From contig CM046350.1 in NCBI GenBank assembly GCA_025403435.1, positions 23,065,661-23,129,660 of the forward strand: DNA of 64,000 nucleotides, written 5' to 3'. This document shows, piece after piece, positions 23,041 to 35,720 of the stretch. The position numbers and the translations under genes are program-made. The notes below the pieces were generated by a model. It was not told where the DNA came from. It saw only the letters and a list, made by a program, of their open reading frames with translations, and ran no database searches. Position 1 is the first letter of the stretch. Every line of letters begins with the position of its first letter. This DNA is from Artocarpus heterophyllus (taxonomy: Eukaryota; Streptophyta; Magnoliopsida; Rosales; Moraceae).

Positions 23041-24260
23041 ATAAGTTGTTTCAAATGTATCTCCACATTATACTCACATGTTTTTCTCCATTTTTTGATG
23101 GGTGTTGTAAACGAACGGGGCAACCATGTAATAACTAAAGAAATTAGGGTGTGTAAACATTCGCAAGTCAAGAACCAAGTCGATATTTGTCCTGTTTGAA
23201 TAAAAATTTAAAATTTTGTAAGAGAAAATACTATAACAAAGTAGTTAAACTGTGATTCAAACCTTCGAAACAAACGAGCTTACCAGTAAAAAAAAATGAC
23301 CTTTGTCTTTTATACAAAGGCGATAGGTACTAGACTACAACATTAATAGATCGTTTAGAAAATAAGTTAAAACTGAAAGTTTAAGGGTCCATTTAGTAAA
23401 TGAATTCAAATTAGTGATTTGATTTGAATTAGTGTGATTTGAATTAGGATTTGAGTTAGTGATTTAAATTTTTATCCAAATTGACATTTGACTGTGCATT
23501 TAATTTTTAATCTGAGTATGAAATAAAATTAAAATTTGTGTTTGAAAATGTGGTGAAAATAGTTTTTGATTTATTAACAAATCTTATAAAATCTAATGTT
23601 AATTATCCTAAAAATATGCAATATAGATCTTAATTTATTCATCTCTTCACTAGGAATATAATGCAAAAAGAATCATCTCAATTGGATATCAAATGAAGAA
23701 GTTATGATTTTTTCCCCTCAAATATAAGAGAGAGAATTTTAGTCTTTACTGTAACAGAGATTTATGAGTATCATAAGTTTAAGGGGAGTTAGAACTCTAA
23801 AATCTTGAATTCTTGATACTCAAAAGATTCAAATTTTAAAAAAAACAAACAAGTATTCAAAGGATTCTTAATACTCAAATCTAAATTTGAATTCATTAAG
23901 TACAAAGAATATTTGAATCAAATACCCCAAAACTAAAAATACTGTTCCGATTGACCAAACCCATGGCCATCTTCTCCTCCCCTTCTAACAAGGAAAAGAT
24001 AGTCAATTATGATAGGTTTTATCGACTTTTTAATTCAATTTAAATACACCACTACGGTTAGTTTATTTCAATAGACAAACGTAATTTGGTCGAAATTCAA
24101 CCGACCACAATCGATATCTGGTAATCTTTAAGTACACGTGAGGTCAAAATGTTGAAAATTTTCTGACACATTTGAACAAGAATCAGAGAGCTGGCATTTG
24201 TTATGCTTATACACAATCAAATCTCAGCTGGCAACTTCTACATCGCAAAGCACAAGCTAT
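23041..24260. other. Non-coding stretch with a possible MITE
   Basis: No gene is visible. Between about 23388 and 23935 the ends are loosely inverted: GGGTCCATTTAGTAAATG with AATTCAAATTAG on the left, and CTAAATTTGAATTC with AAATACCCC on the right. This fits an old hAT-like miniature element of about 550 bp. A target duplication could not be fixed. Confidence 0.3.
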
Positions 24261-24262
24261 CT

Positions 24263-24298
<36 letters not shown>
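24261..24298. repeat. (CT)n microsatellite
   Basis: A run of CT dinucleotides, nearly perfect, followed by CTGAG. Confidence 0.9.
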
Positions 24299-24302
<4 letters not shown>

Positions 24303-27300
24303 GAGTGGACAAACAACCATTTTGCTCTTAACCCAACAATTTTCTCTCATATTAAATTAGTAAAACAAGACGAATATGTTGACAGAGCCTCTTGATTATG
24401 CGCCAAACCAAAGTCAAACCATTTAATAGAAAGTACATCATAGTAGTTCCCATTGGAAGAAAAAAGAAGAAGGGAAAAACAGTCCCAATGCCCACCCAAA
24501 GAAAGTCATGGACGAATTGTAGTTTCCTTACAACATATAATATTTTTCCCACAAGAAGTTACTTTCCCATTACCGTTTTAGAGAAACAATCAAGACCACA
24601 TACTTTCTATCCATATTCTTACAATCAAAATATAATGATAGGCCAATAAATCAAAACCGCATTCACACACTTTTTATTCTTTTTCCTTTTTATCTTCTTC
24701 TCTGTTTTCTTGCTTCCCAATCTTGTTTACTCAATTCCCCCATTCTTCTTTCCCATCATCACTCCTTTACAAAGCATTTCCTTCACCACTGGTTCTAAAT
24801 CATTGCAAAAGGCCTCTCGCCAGTCTCCCTCGAATGATATTCCACAAAGTGATGACCCAATAATGTCTTTGGTTAAAAGGGCAATGGTACGTGGCAAGCA
24901 TGGCCACGCTCCACGTGGAGCAACATGATTGGGCTGAGGGGACAGCCTAGGCGGTACTCTTTGTTGGGGTTAGGGTGGGGTAGGGCTCAGACAGGGAAGG
25001 GGACAGCGCCTTAAAGGGTGCTGCTTGGGCTGCCTGGTAGGCAGGTGGTCACATGGACAAGCCCATGTGTTGTCAAAGGCCACTTCTTTTGTGTCAGATT
25101 CCCCACCGACTGTTACAAGAACCACCGGCTTACTATTGGTTCGTGTTGTACACGCGCCAAGTAGAGCGTGGGTTTCATTAGTGATGAATGCTCTATTACT
25201 AAAAGTATTACAACCTCGGCTTTTGCGAAAGCTCCTAATTTTTTAATTTATTTTCCTGCCATTACCCGCTTTTGGGGCTTTGATTTCAACTAAATTACTA
25301 TCATCCAATGATACAAAATACTTTTTAAAAGAATTTTAAAAAATTAAATGAAAAGTGGGCAGATGAGGAGTGATGATCTCAGCCGTCCGATGCTTTCGTT
25401 ATGTGAACAGGTGATTTGTCAAATTCCCGTACTGTCTACGCGGCGGGTGTTTGTGGGGTCCCTTTTTGGTTTCTAGAAGGGGGACGTTGATGAGGTTTTT
25501 TTTTGTGTGGCTACATTAATTAACATTATACCAACTCTTTAAGTCAAAAGGCGACGAAAATTCTTTAATTTTTAACCAAATAACAACAAGCACAATATCT
25601 ACTTTTGAAATCTAAATTCTACGGAAATTTGGGATGTGGCTTTGTGGGATAAGTTTTAATCTATGAGCTTAATCTATGAGGAGAAATTCCGGTGCTCCAT
25701 GCAAAAAAAGAGGGAAAATTCTGCCGCTGTAATTCATAAAGTTTGATGTTTATATTATACTAAGATTGCACTGTAGTATTATTCATGTCGGTTGATAGAT
25801 ATAATGTTTGTTTACAATGTAAATTAGGTGCATGAATGTACTCATTTCTGATTCATTTTCTCTTTTATTGGAGATGTTTTCCTTAATTTTAAATTATCAA
25901 ATTGTTCTTTTTGTTATTATTTGCGTAAAATTTTTATTAAAAATTACGAGGGCTTGGCAGTTGGAACAATTAATTCTCGCGCACACACACACATATATGC
26001 ACATATTGTATAAATGTATTTAAAATTATTTTGAAGAATTATTTGCACTTCTTTTTTTAAGCAATATCTAGGGTAGTTGCAAAACCTAATTGTAGAGATG
26101 AAATTATTGGGGCATTCAATAACGAATATTATACCTAATTTTAGCTAAACATATGTGAACAGTAGGATGATTTCAGAGGACCTTTCATCAAGCCCGAAGT
26201 ATAATCACTTTATGCATACATGACATACGCAATATATCTTATCCCAAATTTACAAGTTTGCGTAACTTTGACGAACAAGTTGAAGAGCTAAAAGTTGAAC
26301 AACAATGCATCATAGTATTTTTGAGATTTACATCCAATCTGTTTTTCAGCAATTATATTACGATTAAAAAGATGAGCCGGTGAAAAAAAAAATCACACAA
26401 CAAAAGCTGAAAAAAAAAAAAAAAACCTTGAATGGGTAAAATGATAATGTGTAAAGCTGAGACATAGTTGTTGACGTTCGGGCTATAGATACATAGCAAA
26501 AAATGAATGTGTTGTATTAATGAAGTTGCTATAAAATACATGTTTGATTTCAGGTTTGAAAGTTTAAACTGATTACTTTCTCTGAAAAAAAAATTACTGT
26601 CATAAAAGAGTTTGTAATTTGGCAACCAAAGGAAGCTAAAGTGACAGAATGGGAAAAAAACATGTACACACAGATATTACTAGTAGTACAGATACAAGTT
26701 TTCTCCTCTAACAGGGCCTATTGTGCTTTTGATTTGCCAAGGGCAATTTTTGACCCTTTGATAAGAGCGGGTTCTCATCACTTGCAGAAACCCATTATTT
26801 ATTGCACCCGTAGGTACGTATTAACAAAGTCCCACAAGTCAAGCCGTCCAAATTACACTAGAAACTTCCAAGAACCTCTTAATTACACTCATCTTTAACA
26901 AAAGACAATAATTATAAGTACCTTGTTTGCCATATAGAGAAAGAGACGAGATGAGTACCCCACACCCTATGAAACTTGCTTGTTTTCATTAGAGGAAAAC
27001 AAGTCAAAAGGCTAATAGTGGTGCAACTGAATTAGAAGTACTTGTTAATCGATACAATCATAAATGTATTTGTGTCCACTTAATTGAACCGTTTTTTCAT
27101 TTCTTTTCTGTTGAAAATCCTAGTCAGATAGCGTGGCATTCAAGCACAAAGAAATGAAATTGGTGATTTCCCAAGAACCGACCAGTGAGTTTGGCAATGG
27201 GCAATGATCCAAAAAAGAAAAAGCGTAGAATATAATTCTAATTCCTCAATATAACCCAACAATTTCTTATAGCGACTCCACAGTCAGAGTGTTCCTCCAA

Positions 27301-27640
27301 GGTTCAACACTGTTTCGACGTACTGTTGCGGACCAGAACTTACGGAATATACCCATAGATATTTATCTCAGTCTCTCTCCCACACCTTTTACTCTCTCTC
27401 TACTGCACCAAAACCTACGCGTAAGTAACATTACATCTTGCTTTCTTTTCTTTTACCCTGTTTCCCAATTCTGATCTTCCGAGAGATATATTTACGTAAA
27501 TAAACGTACCAAAAACAAATTATCAAGGGGGAAAAAGGAGAAAAAAACCATGAGACAGCTCGAATATACACAACTGTCCATCAATAGCTAGTGACAAAAT
27601 CAGGCATGACCGACTAGACACGTGGCGCGAATCCCGCCGT
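24299..27640. other. Intergenic DNA downstream of PINOID
   Basis: No gene is recognised. A G+C-richer patch at 24780-25250 has short open frames on the plus strand but no domain, and it contains a CCACGTGG palindrome near 24912. An (AC)n run is at about 25979-25992. The PINOID 3' untranslated region must lie in the right-hand end, below 27648. No poly(A) site was fixed. Confidence 0.4.
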
Positions 27641-27647
27641 TCCTCTC

Positions 27648-29767
27648 TCAGAAGAAATCAAACGCCGTCGATTGTGATTTACTCCTTTCAGCATTCGTAC
27701 TACCACCATGACAGAACGACGTCGTTCTCTGCCTTCGCAATCCCGGAACATCCGGCGGCGGCGAGGACCGAATCAAGGCCAGGTTCAGCCCCTTGAAGAA
27801 CGGGTGCTTCTTCATCTCGGCGGCACCTCGCTTCGACCCGAGTCGACTGGCAGGGTCTTTATCTAACAACCCCGAGATAAGGTCCCGCGCGTGCTGCTCA
27901 AGCGCGCTCCGGGACGTAGGGGTAGGAAAAATGAGCGGCTTCGTCACGATGTTTAACAGTGTCGCTTCGTTGGATTGGGCCGCAAACGGCGTACGGCCGT
28001 AGATCATCTCGTAGATGAAGATTCCGTAGGCCCACCAGTCAACGGCGTTGCCGTGGGACCCACCGGAGGCAACCTCCGGAGACACGTACTCATGGGTCCC
28101 GACGAAGGAGCACGAGCGGGCGGCGACCGGCTCTGCGACGAATAGCCGGTGGTTAGCCGTGAGTGTCTGGACCCGTCGCGAACGGAACAGCCGGTTGGGG
28201 AAGCACGAGAAGGGCGTTAGTGATGCTGACGTGGACGTGGTCGTGGTTGCGGTTGTGTGTTGGCGGGCGTAAAATGGAGTTGATGGGAACGCGGCGTAAG
28301 GGGAGGTCTCGGGAGATTCGACGGCTGGGATTGCGTCTGAGCATAAGGAGAGGTCGAAGTCGGAGAGCATGATGTGGCCGTCCGATTTGACGAGGACATT
28401 CTCGGGTTTAAGGTCTCTGTAGATGATTCCCAGCATGTGGAGGTACTCAAGAGCAACGAGAACCTCAGATGCGTAAAACCTGAAAGAATAAAGAAAAAAG
28501 AAAAAAGGATCAGAACGAGGTGCGGTGAGTTGAATCGGTCGAGTTGACTCAGTATTGAAACAGAAAATAACTCAAATGGAAAAATAATTATGTTCAGCTT
28601 CTGATAGCTTGCATGAGAAGGTAAACAGCATGATTGTGCGAAAAGCGGAAAATACGATTTCAAAATAAACGAAAAGAAAAAATTGTTGTGTCAAATTGAT
28701 CTAAAAAACACGGAAGACTGGACAATTATCGGAGCAATCTCAGCTGCATGGCGAGGAGAGGGGAAAAAATATTTACATGACCAGACAGCCATCTTTCCAG
28801 GAAAAAAAAAAAAACAAAGTTGTTTGTTTCGGGGACGAAAAAAACCAATGAGAAAATTCGAGAGAAAAATAAAAATAAAACCACGAAAGAAAAATGAAAC
28901 CCAGAAATAAAGAATACTCTTCTAACTGGAGAAGACTTTGCGCCAGAAGCAAAAGCAGACAAGAAAGGCACTTCTCAATCGCCCCTTAGTCCCGTTTCGT
29001 AACAAAACACGGAAACGAGTAAAAACAAATCAGAGTTCCTCTTTTTGCTTTTAAGACGCTACAGGATTTGAACAATTTTTCAAACTAGAAAAAAAAAATT
29101 TCCTACAAACACATGTACGTAAAGTTCAGCATAGTAGATTGAGAATGTACCTGGCGGAGTTGAGGGAGAAACGCTTCTGAGGCTGTTTGTGGCGGAGAGA
29201 ATGCAAATCACCGCCGGAACAAAACTCCATGACGATGCAAGAGAAATGAGATGCCTCGAACTCCGCGTAGAGAGTGGGAAGAAACGGATGATCGAGCATT
29301 TTGAGGATTTTCTTCTCCATCTCCGCTCTGTGCACCTTCTTCTTCACCGCCAGAGACTCCTTGTCCACCACCTTCATCGCGTAGAAGCACGGACACTCTC
29401 CATCCTCTTCGCCGCCGCCGCCATCGTCGGAGCTTCTCAAACTGCAGAGATACACAGTGCCGATGTCGCCGGAGCCGATCCGGCGGATAAGTCGGAAGTC
29501 GCGGAACGTGAGGCCGGACTTCCGTCCAAAGGTGGCGGAGCGGATGGCCGAGTAGGCGAAGTCCGACGATCGGTGAGGCTTTAGCGAGAGGTTGTAATCG
29601 TTGACCTTTTTGGTCGTCGGAGGCTCGAGCATTGCTGCTGCCGTGGCGTCGAAAGAGAGGCGGCTGAAACTGCTGCAGCTCTCGCTACTCATCGAGCTCT
29701 GACTTGAATTAACTGTCTCGAAGCTTAAATCACCGTCTGAGTCACGGCCAAAGCCAAGCTCTAACAT
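27648..29767 (-). CDS. PID: PINOID, AGC VIII protein serine/threonine kinase (two exons)
   Basis: Exons are 29767-29151 and 28479-27648, joined by a GT-AG intron that splits an Arg codon, giving 482 residues. The family phosphorylates the central loop of PIN auxin efflux carriers at the plasma membrane and so sets PIN polarity and organ initiation. Visible features: PINOID-type N-terminus with SSESCSSFSRLSFD and SLKPHRSSDFAY; Gly-rich loop IGSGDIGTV (97-105); Lys132 in FYAMKVVDK; catalytic loop YRDLKPEN (226-233) with Asp228; DFD (246-248) instead of DFG, diagnostic of plant AGC VIII kinases; a long Thr/Ser-rich insertion (about 253-322) before VGTHEYVSPE; and a C-terminal FDFF (479-482), the PDK1-docking FxxF type. 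I chose Met at 29767 because PINOID orthologues begin close to this point. An in-frame ATG at 29833 would add 22 residues. All catalytic residues are present, so it should be functional. Confidence 0.95.
28480..29150 (-). other. PID: PINOID intron
   Basis: 671 bp, AT-rich. On the minus strand the donor is AG|GTACATTC and the acceptor is TTATTCTTTCAG|G. It joins RFSLNSAR to FYASEVLVALEYLH without loss of frame. The position after the hinge-side helix matches the single intron known in PINOID genes. Confidence 0.92.
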
Positions 29768-30300
29768 CTTAGAAAAGAAACCCCAGCTTGTCTCAGATCC
29801 CCTTATGCTTTCTCTCACCGAGACAACAAGCACTAAACTAACAATTGAAAAAAAGACAAAACAAAAAAAGTATAATTCGAGATCGCGACGGAATCGGATA
29901 CCAGAGGGCGTTTTGAAGCTGGAAATAAAAATTAGAAAAAGAAAACACTTTTCTCAGGTGCTCAGAATTTGTGTGCAACGATGTATGCTGAGATTGGAAG
30001 GACCGCCATTAAAAAAAGCTCTTAAGCTATACATGCTTTGAATGAAGGAACAGGCTTTTCAGACCAGGCCTGAGAAATTAGGCTTTCCGAACAGAGATCG
30101 CCAGTTCGTACTACAGAGAGAAAAGGAAAGCTATTAATTTGGGTGCTTCTATCTGGTTTTTGGCCTCGAGAGAGAGAGAGTGAAGGGTTTGGAAAAGATA
30201 GAAGTTGTTGGGGGATATTTATCCTACGGTGTACGGGAATAATTAGGGACACGATTAATGGTAATCATGAGTGTTTTAATACTAATCCTACTTATAATTT
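29768..30300 (-). promoter_or_regulatory. PID: PINOID 5' leader and core promoter candidate
   Basis: On the minus strand a TATA-like ATAAATA (around 30217-30225) lies about 450 bp before the chosen start. It is followed by CTTCTATC and a CTCTCTCTCTC stretch (30168-30182), common near plant transcription starts. The leader has short open frames, including the in-frame ATG at 29833. The exact start of transcription is not determinable from sequence. Confidence 0.4.
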
Positions 30301-30893
30301 AACCGCGGTTAAAAAGGGGTTCCATGACGTCACGGGCATAGAAAACGTTGTCGTTTGAGCATTGTCACGTGGCGAAGGTTACTTACTGGGATCCGCAACA
30401 TGTCGCGCGTGCGGTTACATTGATGGGTGATGATGCAGGGTGATGCAGAGGAGCTTTTCTCCTCTGTATGTGAAATGACGAAATTACCGCTGCATCGCGC
30501 TTTCGTTAGGTTTGGTTTGGTGTTGACCGTACACGGGAAATTACACGCCCTTCAATGATCAAGTTTGCTTATTTTGGTGGAGAAAAAAAGAATGAAAAAT
30601 ATAATTGATTTTTTTAGGGATGTAAAAATGGATTTACATATTGTATCAAGGTCAAGATATGTATTCAAATTTTCTCCCAAAAAAAAAAGATATATATCCC
30701 CAACATGCCATTAGGCAATAAGCTGAATATTTAAGTTAAAGCTGGATGAATTAGGAGAAATCCAATTCAATGATACCCATAATAAATGTCTCAAGAAAAA
30801 TATTGATTCTGCACATTTGTAAAGATACTTTTGGCAGGCACATTAAGTGTAGAAATATCTTTCCAACAAGGAGAGATTGTATAATTGTCTGCA
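30301..30893. other. PINOID upstream region
   Basis: No gene is visible. It contains single motifs such as TGACGTCA (near 30327) and CACGTG (near 30367), palindromes bound by plant bZIP/bHLH factors. Their use here is only inferred from position upstream of PINOID. Confidence 0.35.
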
Positions 30894-31064
30894 ACTCAAA
30901 TCACCGTTCAATTTTTATGTTTTAAATGATATTTAATCAATCATATTATGATACTTTATATAAACATTTAATTGATTTTTACATGCTTTTCATTGAATAA
31001 CGTGTCATAATATAAATGATTAAACATTATTTAAAACACAAAAATTAGACCGAGTATTTGAATC
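30894..31064. mobile_element. MITE with about 60-bp terminal inverted repeats
   Basis: About 170 bp. The left arm has CAATTTTTATGTTTTAAATG then ATATTTAATCAATCATA. The right arm is its near-exact inverse (TATAAATGATTAAACATTATTTAAAACACAAAAATT in shorter blocks). The arms end with a CAAAT...ATTTG pair. No coding capacity. The family is not assigned. Confidence 0.6.
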
Positions 31065-31261
31065 TGTTTGTTTATAGTTTGTTTTTTTAAATGTAATTGC
31101 ATTTCAAATTAGAAAAATGGAAACACTAACTTAGATGTGAAAGACCGCGACACATATAACGACTCAACCTAGACCACAAACCAAAACTACCAATACATCT
31201 AATTAAAATGCTTAAGAGGGCAAAACGTGTACAAAGTTCCACCAATAGGAAAATGAAAGGT

Positions 31262-31266
31262 CACAC
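31262..31266. repeat. Target-site duplication of Copia-2, left copy (cacac)
   Basis: cacac precedes the LTR start TGTTAGAC and recurs at 46699-46703 directly after the other LTR end. Confidence 0.88.
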
Positions 31267-33160
31267 TGTTAGACATGGTGTCCTAAGGACTAAATATTGT
31301 AATAAGTTTTTGAAGATATTTTATTAATAAAGTATTTATTTATTATTTATATACCGAATGTTGTCCTTTTTATGTTCATTTCTGTTGAATGTATGATAAG
31401 CAAACAAAAGTCTAAGGCTGTCAGTCTAAACATTTAAGATCGTGCATATGATGGACATATTATACGAAAGACATGAATCTTAAAGGTGATAGTTTAAATA
31501 ATAAGATCTACAATCGAGGGAATAAAGTTGAGTGTTTTATGTATATTAAGATTGTTATGTTGTCTACATTCCTAATAGAAGATGGCTTGTCGTGGTCATC
31601 AGAGTGAGATTCCATGAATAAAAACATTAGTACAATGTCATAGGTAACGATATATTGGATTAGGATGAAAAGTTGAATTGATTTGGTTAATAAATATATG
31701 TTATGCCTTAATCCTGAATGACTAATGAGTCTATATTCTTGACTTATGTCTTTTGATGTACCAAAGGGTAACATCTTAATTTGATGATGGTACGCATACA
31801 GGTACGTTAAAGACATGACTCTTGATTGACGTAGACTCATTATTCATAGATATAGAATCTGTAGCTCTTTTTGTAGAGTTAATGATATTCTCTTATTTGT
31901 ATTATCTTATATTTCGAAGAATAAAATGCTTAGCCATTTGAATACATAGATGTAACTGAAGGTATACTATTTATCAATAATAAGTATTTTAATGGTGAGA
32001 TAATAGAATGTGAGATAAAAATAATTGAGAATGTAATACATAATTTATCCTTAAGTTAATTATGAATATCCTATGGGGATATAACATATTATGATATGTC
32101 ACGGACGGTTAGCTTATTGGAGTTTTATAATTTTATATAGTTCGAAAGTGCAGCTCTATGCTTTTGGTGGATTAGCGTTAGAATTGATAATTATAAAATA
32201 TGTATCCGGGATATGTTATTTTATAGTCATAGCAGCTTGATCTATATATCTCCATCGGATCTCTTTGCTAGCTCATAATAAATCTTGTAATAATGCAACA
32301 ATTTTTTTCCTACATATTGGTGACTTTTGTTAAGTATTAGATTAGCTGAAATTTGATTAGAGTGGATTTAATAATTTATGTTACTTTATCGGTTGAATTT
32401 TGTGAATTAATTCAAGATAAACATGTTGAATTATTTGGATAATATTTTATTCACTATGGGATTATCTGTATATGAGTGTTTTAATTAAATAACTTTTCTA
32501 TTGTATTATTTGAATTAAAACCGAGGCTCTATCTATGATTCTCATGTGAAAATAAGATATTCTGAGGATTCTAGATCATCGCATAGTCAGCAGGCCGATG
32601 GATAAGTTTGGCAGGCTGATGGAGTTGGTTCAGTAGGCAGAGCTCCCAATTCGGCATGTCGAACATGCGATAATTAGGTTATGCATTTTTCATCAAAAGT
32701 TGATCTATACTCCAATTTTGAAGCCTAATCTGATAAAGTTTAACCCCAAATTCGAATACTATTAAAGAGGAATGAGTTTTCTTTTTATTTAGATCATTTG
32801 AGAAGCATAGAGTGAGTACACTAGTGAGAAAAACTTTAAAATTCCGTGAGAGCTATTGTTCAACATCAAGAACCTTAGCTCTAGGTTTTCTCAAGTGGTT
32901 AGAAGGAGAGTTACTAGAGGAAAAACTATACGATGTGTGACTGTCTGCACTCCAATCGTGGATAGAAAATAGTAAAGAAAACTAGTTGGATGAGGCTCTT
33001 CTAGAACGTTCTTTTCTTCACGAATTCATGTTGCTTTCAATATACAAGAGAGGTATGTAAGATATATCAATAATTTATGTATTTAGCATGCCAAACTTGT
33101 GTTTTGAAAAATACTCTGGTTTAAATTTTTTAAAATTCTATTGTGTATTGTTTTCCAACA
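31267..33160 (+). repeat. Copia-2 5' LTR
   Basis: Starts TGTTAGACATGG, ends TTTTCCAACA. The TATA element, intact as CTATAAAAGGGG in the 3' LTR (about 46297-46308), is here CTATTAAAGAGG (about 32759-32770), so the promoter is likely impaired. It contains a decayed palindrome cluster. Confidence 0.9.
32586..32667. repeat. Decayed GC palindrome cluster in Copia-2 5' LTR
   Basis: Units such as GTCAGCAGGCCGATGG, TTTGGCAGGCTGATGG and ATTCGGCATGTCGAAC, at the same relative LTR position as the cluster in Copia-1. Confidence 0.65.
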
Positions 33161-33161
33161 G

Positions 33162-33175
33162 TGGGTATCAAAGCC
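33162..33175 (+). other. Copia-2 primer-binding site, degenerate
   Basis: TGGGTATCAAAGCC directly after the 5' LTR corresponds to TGGTATCAGAGCC (initiator Met tRNA) with one extra G and one substitution. Confidence 0.75.
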
Positions 33176-34689
33176 TGGATTTACATTGACTTTACGTGTT
33201 TGTGATCATGCTTTTTACATGAATTATTTGATCTTATTTTCTCCTATTCTTGAATTTAATTTTTTAGAGAGTTGGCACTCTAAGGTTTCCATATAATTAA
33301 ATATTGCTATGAGATTATATAGTGAATGTTTATTAATTAATTATGGTTAATTAAATTTTTATTTTAATTTTTTTATTAATTACTTTTTTTCCCATTATAG
33401 TTCTTTAGATGTTAGAATATGTTTCTAAGATTTTTAGGTAATTAGATAATAGTCTTTCATCACCGTCTAGAACTTATTATTTTGATTTGATTTGTAAAAC
33501 TTATATTAAAATAATTATTTGAAGTAAAGACGGATTTAGAGGATGGAGATAATTGGAGTTTTTATGTTTTTTCTATGTTTATAAGTTTTTATTTTTTTGA
33601 ATTGCTGAAAATAAAATTAAAAACTGTTTAAAAATAATTTTTATATGTTTGACAAAACGCTGATTTAGTACTGATCGGTAGGCCAAACTTCGTAGATTGG
33701 TATGCCAATGGTCGCAGATCGACAGGCCAACAGCGAGGCAGAACAGCTTTCGAAAAAGGTCCATTCTTCGCTGCAGTTTTTGATTTTTTTGAGACAATTT
33801 TAAGAAACATGAAATTTTATGATGACCAAAAAAATAAACCCTTTTGATCTATGAAAGATTAAAGAATAGAAAACGGATGCTGCGTAATGAAGGATACAAC
33901 AAGAAGATACAAGATGAAGAATCAAATGTATGTTTCGATTGATCTTTTGTAATCTTTATTTTCTTTTCTCAAGGATGGAACCATGATATTACGGTTATTT
34001 ATTATTTTGCTTATAGCTTTGCATTTTGCTTTGCTTGTTTGTATCATAATATGATTTACTATATATGTTAATAACATGCCATGTAAAAGAGGAAGCACTG
34101 ATCATTAAAAATTGTTCATGCATGTTAACATAAAACCTTGACTTTAAAATACTGAATTGGAGAAGGTTTTCGAAGAGAGGACCTAAGGCCTCCATCGTTG
34201 GTCCATAGGTAGCACATGGTGGTTCCCACCCTTAAGTTGGGATTTCATCATATACCAGGTTAGATCTCCAAAGGGATAATTTATTTTAGTATGATTTATC
34301 GTTGTACACCCTTAGGTAGTGATTATAAATTATGGATATAATAGTTGAAACGATGATTATACACTCAAGATTAATTTTGTTATTAACCTACCCTAGGAGC
34401 TCTGTTAATGAAATTAATGGTCAAAGAAAATGATTATTAGTATATGCTAGATCATATGAGTCTTGGATAACATATACTAATCAGAGGGGATCTGTGTTCC
34501 TAATTGATTTTAGCAAGTCTTCCTTAAGTGGCTTGTTGAATTTTAAGTTGGGAACTATCATTGTAAGGTGAAATTTTCAAGGTTCTGACACATAAATACA
34601 ATTATATGTTTACTTGTTTGTATTATCTTACTAAATTGTTATGGAATATTTGCTTATATTTGATATATGAGTCTTTATTGTAGATTAAA
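33176..34689 (+). other. Copia-2 untranslated leader
   Basis: About 1.5 kb without coding capacity, homologous to the Copia-1 leader in inverse orientation. A reduced palindrome cluster lies at 33673-33732 (GATCGGTAGGCCAAAC, GATCGACAGGCCAAC). Confidence 0.7.
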
Positions 34690-35091
34690 ATGTCTAAAAA
34701 CTCTCTATCATCGATACTCGATAAAAATTTGTAAACTGGCAAGAATTACAATGATTAGAAAAGGAATTTGAATATCGTCCATTCCTTTGATAAACTAAAA
34801 TTTGTGCTGACAACATCGTGTCGTCCTAAACCTATCGATAAATCTACTAATGAGCAAATCCGAGCGTATGATGACTAGAAGGATGCTAAAGATCAAGCTC
34901 GCTATAACATTATAGCTAGCATGAATAATATGCTATAGGCTTAACATGAAGATTATGAGACTGCTTGGTAGATTTTAGATAATCTAGAAGACATGTTTGA
35001 AAGCCAAGCCTTAACAAAACAACATGGGGCTCTTCAAAAGCTCTTAAAATGCAAATAAAGACCAGGGACTCCTATGAAGGAGCATATGATG
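34690..35091 (+). pseudogene. Copia-2 gag, first part
   Basis: Starts with MSKNSLSSILDKN, matching the Copia-1 gag start. It continues through a YETAW-ILDNLEDMFE block to a PGTPMKEHM block, with several stop codons in the reading frame. Gag is cut at 35091 by a solo LTR and resumes at 39086. Confidence 0.8.
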
Positions 35092-35339
35092 TGCAACACT
35101 TGAGCATTTTAAGTACAGTAAAAATGCAATAATTTAAGGATTATTGTTTAATGCAATTTATATGATAAAATCCATAAAAGCAAAAAACAAAATTTTTAAG
35201 GGAAAGAATCATGTTATAGCCTTAAATAAAGAAAGAATTATATGAAAATAAGTTGAAAAGCTTAATTGTTGTAAATTATGTTGTAACAAATGTTAAGATA
35301 AAAATATAGTTTAAGAAAAATATTGTATACTAATAAGAA

Positions 35340-35720
35340 TTATACAGTATTAGAATAATACAGTGTACGAAGTACATTGATAAAGTTATGTAGTATGAAA
35401 TTACACAGCAAAAGTAATGCACTGTAAAAATTAGACTGTTTAAGGTTAAGCAGTATAGAAATTAGACTGTTTAAGTTAAAGCAGTATAAAAATAACATTG
35501 TGTAGAGAATATGGATGAATAAGGAATGTTGTAGCGATATGGAGAACATACTGTCAGTATAAATTTAGACTGTATAAATTTAGGTGATATTGGAATTACA
35601 TTATGTGATGGATGAAAATAAGTATGGGAGGTTGTAGAGCCTCATGAATTATATAAAAAAGAATATTGACAGTATAAGAAAAATACTATCAGTATAAATT
35701 TAGACTGTATAAAGTTTGAC
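35340..35720. repeat. Degenerate short repeats (cagtataaatttagactgta type)
   Basis: Repeated blocks of cagtata / agactgt(t/a)taa spaced irregularly inside solo LTR S3, for example near 35434, 35468, 35553 and 35690. Confidence 0.55.

Noticed and set aside
24710..24928. 72-codon frame in the PINOID downstream region
   Set aside because: No domain, no splice partner identified, and no support beyond being open.
28217..28663. 148-codon minus-strand frame overlapping PINOID exon 2
   Set aside because: Wrong frame of PINOID running into its intron. The kinase frame with GT-AG splicing explains the region.
29189..29584. 131-codon plus-strand frame opposite PINOID exon 1
   Set aside because: Antisense shadow of a G+C-rich kinase exon.
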